NCBI RefSeq assembly: GCF_014633365.1
Contig: NC_068346.1
Coordinates: forward strand, 18,559,030 to 18,623,029
DNA: 64,000 nucleotides
Direction: 5' to 3'
From: Diospyros lotus
Lineage: Eukaryota; Streptophyta; Magnoliopsida; Ericales; Ebenaceae
The notes below the pieces were generated by a model. The model was not told where the DNA came from, ran no database searches, and saw only the letters and a program-made list of their open reading frames with translations. Both the position numbers and the translations under genes were made by a program. Below are positions 35,921 through 49,017 of this stretch, in pieces (positions within the stretch are counted from its first letter, which is position 1; each line of letters begins with the position of its first letter).

Positions 35921-36752
35921 TGATAGTGATAGTGCCCTAGATGCTAGATTTACATTACATGGGATGTATGTGAATGACACTGTTGATTATTCTTGATATT
36001 AATAAAAGGTCATATCTTCATTCATATCTCTCCCTCTCATCTTTATGAATGAGTCCCTAGACTTCCTACTCTCAAAGGTTTGAGACTGTGTGATTTGGAT
36101 ATCTAGTCCAGGATTTCTTAAAAGAATTCCTAGTCCTTAGATTTATTAGAAAAATACTATGATTAGTCGATTAGTGGACTAGCACATGGTCTACTAGCAT
36201 TGTTTAATGAGATGGGGGTGGTTAGTCACAAGCCACATTGCATGGGATGCATATAGTAGACATTTGGGTGGGTGTTAAAAGAACATCCACTGAGTGTGAC
36301 GCCTGCGATAGATCTCATGGCTTGAGGATTAATGATCTATCATTGGCTCTCGATAGTGTATCTGGTCCTTTGACTAGAGGTGACATAGTGTCTTGTGCAC
36401 TGGTATCAATGATTTTCTATTAAGCAGAACCATCCGGTGTAAGAGGTGGGAATGTTCTTTGTGCAATCTCTGTATAGTGGTTTATGGAGACAAATGTTTG
36501 TTGATGGGATCCATTAACCTCCACTGGATGGGGCGAACATCTTATGTAATCTATGTAGGTGATTGTGATTGGAAATCCCTCGGCAAATGTGAGCATGAGA
36601 TTGGAAAGAGTTCCAATATCAGATTGGATCTGACACGCTACCTATATCACACATCATATTGGATCTGTCACAGTTACTAAGTCTGGTGAGTTTAATCAAT
36701 CCATGATTCTCACTCGATCAGAATGTTAACCAGTGGAAGGACTATAGTGCAT
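35921..36752 (+). mobile_element. Partial 3' LTR of copia-2
   Basis: Begins TGATAGTGATAGTGCCCTAG after the polypurine tract and has no coding potential. It includes a TTGATATTAATAAAAGG stretch. The end is not seen: from about 36753 the sequence changes to a Tat-like LTR start. Part of the rest may lie in 38500-39575. Confidence 0.65.
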
Positions 36753-36756
36753 TGAT

Positions 36757-38480
36757 TGATGCTCAAAAATGTCAAAATTTTATTATATTTACACCCCTAG
36801 TTTAATCTTAAAATTTGTTTTAATTGAATATTTATATGCAATTTGTGGTTATATGCAGGTTTAAAAATTAATATAAAAATATATATAATATATAAAAAAA
36901 TAATAATAATAAAATAAATATATTATAATAATATAATACCTATATAAATATAAAACACATATATATTCCATACATATACATGTGTGCATGCCTTATAATA
37001 TACCATAAAAGCATATATAATATATAATATATAACATATGTTCACTTGAATTGGAAGCAACATGCGTGATACATAATATATATATTATATTAATAATATC
37101 CTCAATTGCTTGCAGCGTGAATCAATAGGCTTGGAGGCCAAATTCAACAATTTAATCAAGCCTAAACAACAGCCCAGCTCGTGAAATCAGCAATGCACAA
37201 CAACTTTCATACGCGGTCTCAGCCTTGTAATTTAATTGAAATTGAAGGTGTATTTCAGCTAGGGTGTGATGTTATACATGAGAGCTTATTTCAAGCATAT
37301 CACGTGTTCGCGTGCCTCATAAAGCCATTTCAAAATAGCACATGATATTTTATCAGAGTGTGCGCAAATGAATGTGGTGGCATGTGACGTAATTTCTTCT
37401 TTGATGAGGGTCATTTGCAAAATATATACATATATATATATCCATCATCAACTTTAGAAAAGAGAAGACCCTCATCCACCATTTCTGCAAGAATAAGGGG
37501 GCGACCAGCACTGTTCTTCTTGTTTTTCTTTGATTTGTTCTTTTTGTTTCTATTCAATGCACTGTTTTGTTCTTCCAATACACTGTTCTATTTCATTTCA
37601 GTTATTTGTATTTACATTTCTGCTCACATATTTACATTTGCAACTTTAATTTCAATCATTTAAATACCGCAATATAACCTATATTTTTATATTGAATAAT
37701 GGAGATGTGTGGCTAAGCTTAAACTTGGGCCAAGGCAAGGACTGTGTCCAGTGCCATTGTTTTCCCAAGAGAGCCGAACTCCGATTGAATTAACATAATA
37801 CTTATTTGAATTGAGAAATGTGTGTATTGAATCTTTGGGTTTGAGTTGAAACATAAGCCTAACTTAGAGTCTCCATGCCATGTATAGAGGTTACTTAAAT
37901 TGGAAATGTTTTCATACCCGAACTCATTTGATTAATCTGAATTATTGATCTCTGTTCATTAATTGCAATCTAATTTATGGTAATTACTTAATCTAGACTC
38001 TCTCGTGCCATGTATGAAGAGTGCTTAACTTAGAATTATCATTATCTTGAGTTGCGATTATTGGCAGAATCTCAAGGTATGTTAAGTGTATTTTGACTTA
38101 TGATAGTTGCTTAATCCAGACTTTCTCATGCCATGTATGGAAAGTGCTTAACTTAGAGCTATCATAATTTTGAAATATAGTTAACTGCATAGCCTCAATT
38201 TTAATCCGTCAAAGTTAAGTATTTTGATATCTCTTTGGTAAATCAGTGGGCTGGCACATAAATTGCTTTGTCCCAAGATTGCCTTCCATACACAAACATC
38301 TTATTTTTAATCTGAAAAACAAATTGTTCATGTGAATTGGTCTGACAAACCCGTTTAGCACATAAAGAGTTTTCACCGCTTTCATTTCCATTTTGATCTC
38401 CCAGTGATTCGACCTGAACTTACCCAGAAAATTAAATTGTGCTACAGCGCACACTCGTACACTGGTGAGTATAAACGCCT
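36757..38480 (+). mobile_element. Tat/Athila-like LTR, right end uncertain
   Basis: Starts TGATGCTCAAAAATG and, like the LTR at 24739, has a TTATATTTACACCCC core soon after. The later part has AACTCCGATTGAATT and a GATTCGACCTGAAC block followed by GTGCTACAGCGCACAC, a style I associate with Tat-type LTR 3' ends. The preceding 5 bases are TTGAT; candidate right flanks TTCAT (near 38490) or TTGAA (near 38588) match only 4 of 5, so the end is unresolved. No interior is present. Confidence 0.55.
37860..38175. repeat. Three imperfect repeats of about 120 bp in the Tat-like LTR
   Basis: A unit containing CATGCCATGTAT or CGTGCCATGTAT followed by GTGCTTAACTTAGA recurs at about 37875, 38008 and 38130. 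The last two are the most alike. Confidence 0.65.
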
Positions 38481-39575
38481 TGTGCCTGCATTCATGTTTC
38501 TTCTTTGTTTATTTTGTATGTGTTTGTTTGAAATAAATGCACAAGGTTAAGCGAAGCCATGCATGGTAATCGAGGAGCCTTAACAGGTTCATTGAAGTTG
38601 GACTTCGCTATCATTAGGATTGTCCTAAGTCCTGGGTAAAGGATACTTAAGATCTTTTAGGGTGCTCTGGGGATTTGGAGAGATCCTCATAGTAGATTGA
38701 TGGGATCGATTGATGTCAAGGAGTTGACGTATCCTGATTGCTACATGGCTGAGAACCTAGAAAGTCACATGCATATTGAGTAATATCGCGGATTGGTGAT
38801 CCACTGCTATTAGTGTGTTCCTCGCCGCTGTTGGACAGTGATGTTGATTGTTATATTATGTGTGGGACATATGGATCTATGGTTATGAGATATGGCTATT
38901 GGATAGCAAGGCTTTAGAGGCATTTAGACAAAGCTGGTGCTTGGTAGACGGTTGATAGGTACATGAAGCGATCGACCATTTCAAAACGATGGACTGGTGC
39001 TCACATGTTGTTGACTGGTTGAATGCATTTGATTGGCGCATGAAGAAAGTCGACCGCCTCAAAACAGTCAACGAAGTACCTTATGTTGTCTATCGTTTCT
39101 GCAATTAAATACGATGCAGCTTTGTCGCATCAAAGCATTAAATGCTCTAATGCAAATGATGGAAAAAGGAATGGGAAAGGGTGAGGCATGCATGGAAATT
39201 GGCAGATAATAGGAGAGGATATGAGAGAGTTTGGGGGATTGAGGTGGCACGTAAGATTGGCACCTGATTGCTTTCCTCTTTCTCTTTTCTTCTTCTTCTT
39301 CTTCTTATTTTTCCTTTGCTCCTGCTTACTATCCATCTTCTTCTTCTTCCTCTAGAGCTAGGGCTTCTTCTTGTTCTTACTCCAGGATAAGCCGATGCAG
39401 CTCCCATCTTTTTCTTCTCCCCATAAAAAGGCTATTAGATAGCCAAGAAGAAACCAAGGAAGGGATCGCATATAGCTTAGGGTCACCTCCATTGAGAGGG
39501 TCCTAGCACGACTCTATTGGAGGGTTTTGTGGCGGCTCAAGGGTGGAACAACTAGGTTGTAGGGAAGGTGGATTC
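38481..39575. other. Unassigned stretch between two LTRs
   Basis: No gene is supported. It contains two related blocks around GATCGACCATTTCAAAACGAT (38968-38990) and GTCGACCGCCTCAAAAC (39050-39066), a TTC/CTT-rich tract at 39275-39360, and a CATAAAAAGGC box near 39423. It could be remaining copia-2 LTR or another decayed LTR. Confidence 0.35.
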
Positions 39576-41423
39576 TGTAAGTAAATCAAAGATCGCTACG
39601 AGACAAGTAACGTAGTTCAAAAATTTGGATTTTACCCTGATCCCGGCAATTGGATCAATGTCAAAATCAAAACATTCACATACATAATAAAATAAATCTA
39701 ACCTTTAGATTTTTGAGTAATTTGTGGATCCGATTCATTAAAGTGTCAGGCCTCTAACTCGTGATATGTGACACGCATCCTTTGGAGAGGAGAGCGAATT
39801 AGGAGTGCTAGCTCATTCTTCTTTTCGTAGCTTATGTATGGGCAGAAAGAACTTCCTCGTTTCAAATTGATGCAGAAAGAAAAAGGGAGAGAGTGAATGG
39901 CAACTTTTTTTAACTCTTGAAAAACAACAAAAACATTCATTAATTTGGATAACCCCTAAAGGGGTATTTATAGAGGAACAAGGCCTCCGAGGGTTCCCTA
40001 AACCTAAATGGATATTAGTCAGCCTTTTATTAGTCCAACTAGTAATTAATTAGTTTTTAAATGGCCCAAATCCAATTATAATAAGTTTAAGTAAAATATT
40101 TGGTCAAAATCCAATTTAGTCCAAATATAATATTTAATTTAATATTTGGTCCAAGCACTCTATTTAGCCTAAATATTAATTTAAGTCCAAATATATTTTA
40201 TTTCTTATTTGTCACTCCAACAAATATAGAAAAATTATTAAATTAAAAGCTTTTTTCTAATTTAATCAATTGTCATTTTAAGAAACTCTTTTCTTTATGA
40301 TAATCCCTCATCAAACCAACGTTATTACGTCTATTTGTGCTTTTTTCGTGAGAACCTATAACAGCATAACTTCTTGTCGAAGTGTCCCACTTAACCATAC
40401 GTCTGCTCTCCTAGTTTAAGCTAGGGATCATACCATTTGTGTATGACTCATTAGGTTTCCAAATATGTTGGCAATGTGTCGGTACTAACACATAAGAAAA
40501 GATTGGCCTCTAGCAAGATATCATGCCTACCCAATTATTCAGAAGGATTCATAATCAGCAAATAACCTTTTATGAGCATAGTTATTGTGTAATTCGATCC
40601 TCTCGTCAATGTATCTTCTGTGATCTCAAGTTTGACGATGTGTTGGTTGATTATGATCACATGAGTTTTCTTCGGTCCTTTGGATATTCTCACTCAATAG
40701 AAAGTGAGTCAATAACTCATTATTGATCTATTTCATCATGGCTATGGATTTAAAGTGAATATCCACCGAAGGTGCCTTAGATACATCATCCTATATCAAG
40801 AGATAGACGAGTCCTTTCTTGGTTATACACCATCTCCATAAGCCTCATGATATATCAAACGATCTCCCATGTGCAGCTTTTGTCTAGGCCCATCGTAACG
40901 ATGTCAAAGCATACTGGTCTTCTTATGAGATGACCGTGACAACCTTAGGTCCAAGGATTAGTTACTCCTATCTTATATGAGAATTCCATCAATATATAAT
41001 CAAAATGGATTATCATGGAAACTCATGTCCAGTGACATGTTCTCCAACATTGGTCACCTATGTACTTGTCTAGGCATCCGCGTACCTATGGGTGTGTGAC
41101 CCCCAATGCTATTAGATAGCAAAAACATAGTACATGCAAGTCTTACCGTAATTGTCAATGTCCATTCTTGACATTACTATGACTTGAGACATTTAATGAT
41201 GTCTACAAATTGTGATGCATCATCTCACATCTTTATAGATTAATCACAGTATACATCATATGGACTTCTATTTAGTATTATCTAGTCATTACAATAATAA
41301 TAAGAAACTAATAGAACTACTTCTTGTGAAATTAAATAGCTCTTTATTCAATAATAAATACGATTGCACTTTTCAGTGTACAACATGCCTAATCGGATTA
41401 GGTGTAGAGCACCTACACTAACA
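39576..41423 (-). mobile_element. Solo copia LTR (family D), second copy
   Basis: Plus strand starts TGTAAGTAAATC and ends CACTAACA; minus-strand reading starts TGTTAGTGTAGGTGC. It aligns over its whole length with 23613-24014 plus 30573-32155. A minus-strand TATAAATA box lies at about 39965. The flanks GATTC and TATTT share only 3 of 5 bases, so the TSD is not preserved or the flanks were rearranged. No interior or primer-binding site is adjacent. Confidence 0.8.
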
Positions 41424-42239
41424 TATTTTAGCTAGATAGAAACGGAGAAGATAGGCCCAAGAGAAAGCTCAATTCGTTGTCTAGGAGAGTTAATGCGGAA
41501 CTGGAGGGAGAAAGGGAGTTTCCATGGTTCAGGGGAAGTCTTTGTTATCCAGGAGAGTTGGTGTGTCTCCTGAAGATGGTCTACAAGACAGGAAGTAATC
41601 AGAAGGCACGCGGGAATTTCTCTCTTGTGAGTCCTCCAATACTTAAGTCAGACAGTGTCATAGAGTCTAGAGTGTAGTATGCAGTATATAATGCTATGAA
41701 GAATATCCGAGAAAAAGAGTTTCCCCAGGAAAAAGTAGTGTTGTTGAGTGTCTAGGATGCAAAAGGTCACCTAGAATAGGAGTGTAGAAAGAGAAAAGAA
41801 AGATCCCAAAAGGAGTAGAGAAGAAGTCTTAGAGAGAAAGAAAGTAGAGGACCAGAGAAAAGAGAGTCCCTGAATATAAGGGGTTGAGGGCTATTTATAA
41901 TCCTCAGTAATGACTAGGACACGTGGCACATGTTGGAATATGAAGTGCTTTTGGTGCAAGTGGTGTTATCCCAGGATTAAGCTTAGAAGAGGGCCTTCGT
42001 GAGATACCTCTCAAATGAGAGATCCCCCGGAGGAATGAGAGCATGAGGCAAGCGCGCCACGTTGTTTAAGATAACGTGGGGTAAAGATATGTGGGAAATG
42101 GGTCTCCCTAGGTCTTCTTCCAGAGCTGGGCTCAACCGAAAAGACTAGCTAGTTTTAGGAAAATTGTCGTGTGGTCCTCCAAGAGGATCAACCCAGGAGA
42201 ACTACTTCTCCTGGGAATGTTGCCTTCTTTGGGAGAATT
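41424..42239. other. Unassigned stretch left of gypsy-2
   Basis: Purine-rich sequence without a credible ORF. CTATTTATAATCCTC near 41891 is TATA-like. It may be another decayed LTR (lines around 41600-41750 have a repetitive GA-rich style), but no ends or relatives were found in the window. Confidence 0.35.
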
Positions 42240-44876
42240 TGTAATACCCTTGATGAGTCATGATAAAATTATCGATTAAGGGAATAATGGCATATGAAAA
42301 TTTTCATAATTGCCCTTGAATCAAATAGAAGGCACATATATATAGGATACCTTAAGAAGGGCAAAACGATAATTTGGAGTCCCGTACCATAAAGGTAAAT
42401 TATTTTTGTGGAGAAAATATTTATAAATTGGGGAATTGGATTTGTTGGGAGAATTTAACTCTTGTTTAAATGCATGGGAAAATGCATGGATAATTAGGAA
42501 TTAAAATGGAAGCCAAGTAGGGTAGATTGGTGACACTTGGCATGATCTTGTGAAGCAAGAGGTAGATTAAAAGAAATTCAAAAAGAAAAGGAAAATGGTC
42601 TCTCAAGCATTAAATGAGAATCATCATGGTGTGAATTAAAGAAATTCTTTATTAAATTGGATATTAGTCATGCATTTATGTGGAAAAATAGTGGATTAAA
42701 GTAAATGTAAATTAAAAAGGATTATGTCTTTCAAGAGTGATTTAAATTAAATCAAAAAGAAATAAATATTAGTCTCCTTTAAATGCTTGAAAATCTAGGG
42801 CATTTAAATTAAATGAGAAATGTTGAAAAATAGTCAATCCTGAAATTAGTCAATATTTCTTAATTTTGAAAATTAGGTAATTATGGGAATTGGAGCCTTG
42901 ATCCAATGGTTAAGGATTTAGCTTGGAGAAGATCAAGATCAAATGGCTACAATTGATTCTTGGAAGTGGCATGGATTGCCAAATTTGCAAATAAATAAAT
43001 ATCTAATGAGCCTAATAAAAAGAATGGATGATGGAGATTTAAAGAGGCTAGATGGCAAGGATTGTGCTTTTCTTTAAGGGTGGAGATTTAATTTCATCTT
43101 GATCTATGGCTAAGAATAAACCCTCTTAAAGCACAAGGATTGTGCTAGTTTCAAGGGTTAGGATTTGTTCTTCAAAATAATGATTAAGGGCTAGAAATTA
43201 GTCTTGAATTTGTGAGATGTTAAGACATTTTATATAAAGAAGAAAAATCTCTAAGTGAAAGTTTTGCTTGGTGGAAGAAATTAGAGAACAAGGGGGAGTT
43301 CTCTTGTGAGCTTCCAAAGGAAAGGAAGGTAAGGTTTGATCTAAATCTTTTCTAGAAGAAAGAAAGAAAGTCTTCATTTCTCCTTTCATTCCTCTAGTCT
43401 TCAAGATCATCTAATGCTCTAAGAATCCTTTCCTTAAGGTGGTTGAAAGCAAAAGAAGTCTTGGAAGGAAAATCTTATCAAAGCTCTCAAGGGAGAAGAG
43501 GTAAGGGATGACCCCAAGTGGTAGGGTTTGCTTGCATTAGTAAGTGTCTTGTATGAGTTGCATGTAATGGTCACATTTGCATGATTTGTGTTCTAGTGTA
43601 CCTATGGAGGTTATGAGGGCATGTAAGACTACTCATTTATTGCATTGCATTTTGCATTACATGTGTTTCTCATTTTTACATTTATTTATGCATAGCACCC
43701 TTACTGAGCAATGGCTCATAAGATCCTTTGACCTCTTTGTAGGTGAGGAATCTTCTAAAGGAAAGAAAGTTTGGGGAAGGTTGACGGAGATGGAGCAAGA
43801 AAAAGGGTATGTGAAGTTATATGTGTTTTAGCTTGTGTAATGTATGATGATGTATTTATTTAGTTGATATGTATGTATGCTTAATGTGGATGTATGGAGG
43901 AAAACTTTGATGTTTTGGAAGGTATTTGAGGTGTTTAAGTATTCTAGAAAATTTGGGTTAAAAAGGGAAAAAATATATATAAAATAAATATTTTTGGTTA
44001 GATGGCGGCTAGCGAGGTTGGGCACGCGCCAGGGGCGTGACGGGCGCGGCAAGTGCGCATGCGTGCAGGAGGCCTGCGCACTGGGGTGTGGCTGGTGTGG
44101 CCGCTGCCCTTTCCTGTTGTTGTTTTATTTTTTTTATATTTATTTCTTTTTATTTATTTTTGCTATTTAGAATTTCTGGGAATAAGGCATGTTTAAAAAT
44201 AAATGAAGTAAATAAATAAATAAATAAATGTGGATTTGAGCCTCCAAAATAATTATTAAATTAATGTAGATTTTAATGCATTTTGGGAAAATTCCTATAA
44301 TTTAGAAAATAAAATAAAGGTGTATTTTCCTTGAGTTTTGGAAAATGGATGAGGAAGCTTGATGTTTGAATTTCAAAAATTTACTTCCTAAAGGATGGAA
44401 ATTTGAGGTATTTTTGAAATAAATAAAGGAAAATAAATAGAGATTTGTTAAGGAAGAATTTATTAAATTTTTTCAGAGGAAGATTAATCCAAATATTTTC
44501 TAAAGGATTTTGGAAGTGAGAAAAATGGGTTAATAATTGGGCCAAAATTTATTTTCTAATAATTAAGGCCTTATGCTATAGTTAAATGAAGCGAATATGG
44601 TTTGCTTATTCTGTTGAATCCTGGGAAGTCATCCTTGGCTCTTCATTAAGAGCTTGAGAAGGGGTGACACTTTATGAGGTTCCGGGTTTTATTTCCGTAG
44701 GGTCGTTTCAATATTTTCCCGGATCCTTGAGTGGAGCGAAGGGAGGGTGAAGCCTAGCTCCCACCTAGGGCATTTCTCATTGAAACATAGCCCGTCTCTT
44801 CATTTTTTGCCTTAGCGAGTGAATAGTTGGTTGATTATTCATGAGTAACACCTGTAAGTGGGAGCGGGGCATTATA
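42240..44876 (+). mobile_element. 5' LTR of gypsy-2
   Basis: Starts TGTAATACCCTTG and ends GGGGCATTATA, where the last bases were probably CATTACA. TATATAAAG at about 43230 fits a promoter. CACCCTTACTGAG at about 43698 and a CG-rich island at 44018-44105 are shared with related LTRs. Length 2,637 bp. Compared with the 3' LTR it lacks two blocks (see findings). Confidence 0.88.
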
Positions 44877-44879
44877 GTT

Positions 44880-44892
44880 TGGTATCAGAGCC
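44880..44892 (+). other. Primer-binding site of gypsy-2
   Basis: TGGTATCAGAGCC, three bases after the LTR, is complementary to the 3' end of plant initiator methionine tRNA. Confidence 0.85.
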
Positions 44893-47826
44893 TCAAGTGA
44901 AGGACGCTTGGAGTAATGTGGTTGAAGGTTGATCCGTTAGCCTTGGAAGTAGGACCACATGTTTGAGAACCTTAGGAGTTGGGTCGAGGCATTGAGGCCT
45001 ATGGTGATGTGAATAGAGTGCTCAGGTATTCCCGTGATAGGAATAGGAAAATATCATGGGTTGAGATGATATTTCGCAAATGCTGTACGGGTCGAGCCAA
45101 GAAGAATCAAAATACCAAGTATGGGTGTGGGTGTCGAGAACCCGAATGTGGAAATTTGGGGGAATATGAAGCGTTCTAAGGATGAGAGTTCCTTGTGATT
45201 GAAGTATTGAGGCTCGTGTGGGGACACGAAGCCGAGTCATGACAAAAATCATAAAGGGGCAAGGAGAGCCCGAGGTATATCTAAACTGGGAAGGGATTAG
45301 TACAGCATCCCTATGTTGGGTAGATGGTCAAGCATGTATAAGGGAATGAAATTGTTCCCGTAGAGGTGGTGTGTTAAGGGTTGTGTGCTTGAATTAGGGT
45401 GAGCTAAGGCTGAAATTAGCTCGAAGCCCAATGAAGGGAGTTGTCAACAGGTTCTATGATGAGCTTCAGGAATGGAGTAAGCTAAAGTTGCTTGCAGAGA
45501 GGCTCTAGGTGGAGCGAGCATGTGAAGCATATGCCTGTCATGGCCAGGGTAGGCATGACGTTGGTAGCTTGTAGAAAGACTCTGAGAGGAGTCGGGCATG
45601 AATAATGCATAGGGTGCTATGTAATTGTATGGTCATGGCAATCCCGGAGGGGATGTGCCTAGGGTATGGGTGGACCCTAGTTGGTTTCATGATGAAACAA
45701 GATTTATCCGAAGAAAGGATGTGTGTGTGGCAAATGGATCCTAGCGGGCGTTTGTATGAGATGAAAAATCCCTAGTAGGTCAAGCTGAGATTCAAGGGAA
45801 TCCAGATTGGGGATTAAGGAGTTGGGCATGCGTTGATATGCGTGTGAGAGCCATTGGGTTAGAATTCCTAGTTGTGTAGGGCCAAAGGACCATTCATGTG
45901 AATGAGGAATGAGAGGCCAATCAAAACTCTCACTATGACGCTTGGGGTCTGGTGGGACACCTAAGGTCGGGAGATGAGAGGTGAATAGACCCTCATTGTG
46001 ATGCTTGGGGTCGAGGATGATGCCTAGGGTCACGAAACCCTTGATGGGAGACGAGAAGGTCACCCAATGAAGGGTATGAATGGGTGTGTGGGCCGAGGGC
46101 GATGAGTGTGTGGCAATAGGACATCCATGGGCTATACGCGCATAAGAAATGCCAACTTTGGATGTCGAGTGGGCAGGGGCATGGTGAGTGATGTGGAGGC
46201 CCCGGATTTGAAATTCCAAGTCATGGGAGTCTGAGCGAGGCATGCTAGAAGGCCAAGCTGGGCATGGTGATTGAATGCATATGTGGGTGTACAAGGAGGG
46301 ATGGGAGGTCTTGATTTACCTAGAGGGTAATGGTAGGTGCTCTATGGCTATGAGTGCCGGAGCTTGAGGTAGGCTTAGCATGTCGGTTGTGGATTGAGAG
46401 ATCATTGATAATCAAGCTCTGGGATGAGCGGAGTGGTGAAGTGAATCCGATGGACTTGGATCCATTGTTGTGGAAAGTTTGAACTTTCAAATGTTGATTG
46501 AAGGCCGCGAGGTATGATCTTGTGGAGCAAGATCAGGAGGCCTTAAGGGTAGGAGTAGTTTGAGATTCTCTTAGGTAATAAGAGATGTAGAGGCTTGAGG
46601 AGCAAGGCTCATGGTGGGAGCTTGAGGTTATCAAGGCAAGGATAAACAAGTAAGATGGCTTTAGTAAGATGGTGGTGGGACCATCATAGCTCGTAGAGGC
46701 TTTAAAGTAACAAAATGCTACGGGTGCGAGGCTCATCGTGACGGATCTGATGCTATGGACCATGCGGTAGAGGACTAATGAGTTGGCTCGTAATGAGGGC
46801 AGGTAGCCCATGGGTCAGAGCAACTTAGTGAACTGTAGGTGAAGATCAGATGCTAAAAGTCTGGAGCAGCACCTTAAGAGATTTGGTTAGATGAGACCGA
46901 TAATCTCTTGTAAGGGATAGGACAGCTAAAGTAGTCCTAAGGAGGAATCACAGAACGCGGTAATGATCCGATAGATTAGTGGCCGAGTAGGAAGCTTGGT
47001 GAGGATAATGGCTGCGAGTGTGGCGGGGTAGCCATGCCTGGTTTGATATCAGAGGTGGGACTGGAAGGCTTGGAGTCACACTATGGGTGCGAAGTAAATC
47101 AGTAATGGACCTGAGCCATGCTGTTGGGAACTGTTATTGGGCTAGTATAAGGGAGCAACATGGTAATGATGATTAGGTGTTGGCTCTCTGAAGCATAAGG
47201 CAACACGATGGGGAACTAGTGTTGGGCCAGTGTATGGGAGTGACACGGAAATGATGGCCAGGTGTTGACTCGCCTAAAGCACAAGGCAACATAGTGATTA
47301 TGCAGATGGTCAGGGGCTGAAGAGTTGTGAGATGCACGATAGGGGTGGCGAAAGCTGTGGTCAGTTCCACAATTCAGCTGCGAGTAATAAGCGGTGTTGA
47401 GGTAGTTTAATGAATGTTGAGGCATTATAGCCTCTCGAGGTGTTTGAGAAAGAAACCCAAGAAAAAGAAAGGGGTCTAGCTTGGGAATAACGCTACGGTT
47501 GATGCCTACCGTTGACGGGTCTAATGCTAAGGACCACTAGATATAGACGGTTAGTTCACAAGGGGGACTGCAATCCTCTGTGTGGAGTAACCCGTCTGCG
47601 GTGGAGACGATTACTGGGGTATGTTGTAGGTTATGCCTGGGCCAAACCTAAATCTCCGTGAGGGTTGAAGTATCATGGTAGTGCCTTTGTTGTCATGGTA
47701 GCAAAAGGTTTGTGAATCGAAGTGGGTGATATCTTGTGGTGTGATAACAAGATGTGTGGTGATGCTCCTTGCTAAAGGATGCTAATGCAGTTGTGGTTAA
47801 TTTGATCGAAGTTGATCGGGTAAATT

Positions 47827-49017
47827 TGATGTTTTACATTTGATATAATTTGATGATGAAAAACAATTGTATTTTGATGATGAAATAAAGTTATGAGATT
47901 TCAATGTTAAAGAATTTTATGATTCAAAATATTCTTTTTCATGTTATCATTTATCGTTTCAGTTTTTATAAAAAGAATAGTCGACTATGTGTTTATGTTC
48001 TGTTGACTATATTTGTGGATAGTCGACTATGTGGTTTAGTGCTGTCGACTATGTCTGAAAATAGTCGACTATGCTGATTTGATCTGTCGACTATTTAAGG
48101 CTTCTGTCGACTATTTTTTCATCTGTCGACTATCAAGTAAGGATAGTCAACTATGGCCTTTCATCTGTCGACTATTTTTGTTCATAAAATTCAAAATTTT
48201 CTTCACATTTTTGCAATAGTCGACTGTGCATATGTATCTGTCGACTATGGGATTTTTGTGTTATAAGATAGTCGACTATGTGTTTTTGTCTGTCGACTAT
48301 GTTTTGTTTTATTTGTAAAAATAGTCAACTATGCATTTTCTTCTGTCGACTGTATCTTTTACAGAAAGCTTCCAACGGCTAGTTTTTCAACTCCAACGGT
48401 CACAAACGGCTACATTTCTCTTCAATCTTTTGGGAAGCCTATAAATACAAGTCAAGGATGATCAAGAGAAGACTAATGGAAGGAAAGGAAATTATTTGAG
48501 CTTACATCATGTACACATTTGTATTTATATTGACTGTGCTTTAATTTTCTCTCTTCAAGGCTTTGATCTTCACTTGTAATTATTCATTTCAAGCCTTGTA
48601 TCATTTTTGAGAGACATTGTAACTAAGAGATTCATCTCTTAGATTCTCTTCAATTGTATACTTCTTGTTTTTCCTAGCTTATGTAGCTAGAGGGCCTACT
48701 TGGTTTAAGTAAGAGGTTGTATTTTCTAGCTTGTGTAGCTAGAGGGTCTACTTGTGTAAGTAGGAGGTTTTAGTGAATTGGTTTAAAATCCTTAGTGGGA
48801 GCTAAGGTAATGGATTAGGCTTGGTTTAAGCCGAACCACTATAAATCCTTTATCTCATTTATTCTTCTTACTTTACATTTTTCATTTTATATGTTCTATA
48901 TTTTAAATCACTAAAACCTCAATTGGGTCAAAAAGTTTTCAAGTTCTATCAAGATTTTTAAAATATCCAATTCACCCCCCCTCTTGGTGTGTGCCATAGA
49001 ACCTACATGTTCTAACA
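47827..49017 (+). mobile_element. Solo LTR with GTCGAC arrays and TSD AAATT
   Basis: Starts TGATGTTTTACA and ends ATGTTCTAACA, flanked by AAATT at 47822-47826 and 49018-49022. CCTATAAATAC at about 48436 places the promoter and gives plus orientation. A C-rich run CACCCCCCCTC near 48974 lies just before the 3' end, as in the relative at 13581-15986. Length 1,191 bp, no interior. Interrupts gypsy-2. Confidence 0.88.
47975..48360. repeat. Array of ATAGTCGACTAT-type palindromes
   Basis: About fifteen copies of GTCGACTAT or TAGTCGACTAT, spaced by 10-40 bp and often preceded by TCT, fill the segment upstream of the TATA box. Variants GTTGAC, GTCAAC and GTCGACTGT are mostly single transitions at the central CG. 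Confidence 0.85.

Larger units (their letters stand above)
18637..36752 (+). mobile_element. Copia-2: degenerate Ty1/copia element split by nested solo LTRs
   Basis: Plus-strand segments 18637-18806, 21367-23612, 32161-32352 and 34618-35880 join to gag, zinc knuckle, protease, integrase, RT and RNase H in copia order. Each join falls at the TSD of an inserted solo LTR (GGAGG, TAGTG/TGGTG, CATTG/CGTTG). A partial 3' LTR follows from 35921. The 5' LTR is not recognisable. The coding type is the same as copia-1 (similar gag and RT), with many stops. Confidence 0.85.

Noticed and set aside
36880..37110. Very AT-rich stretch as a replication origin or matrix attachment site
   Set aside because: It lies inside an LTR; AT richness alone is no evidence.
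44880..44892. tRNA gene fragment
   Set aside because: The match is only the 13-base primer-binding site right after an LTR.
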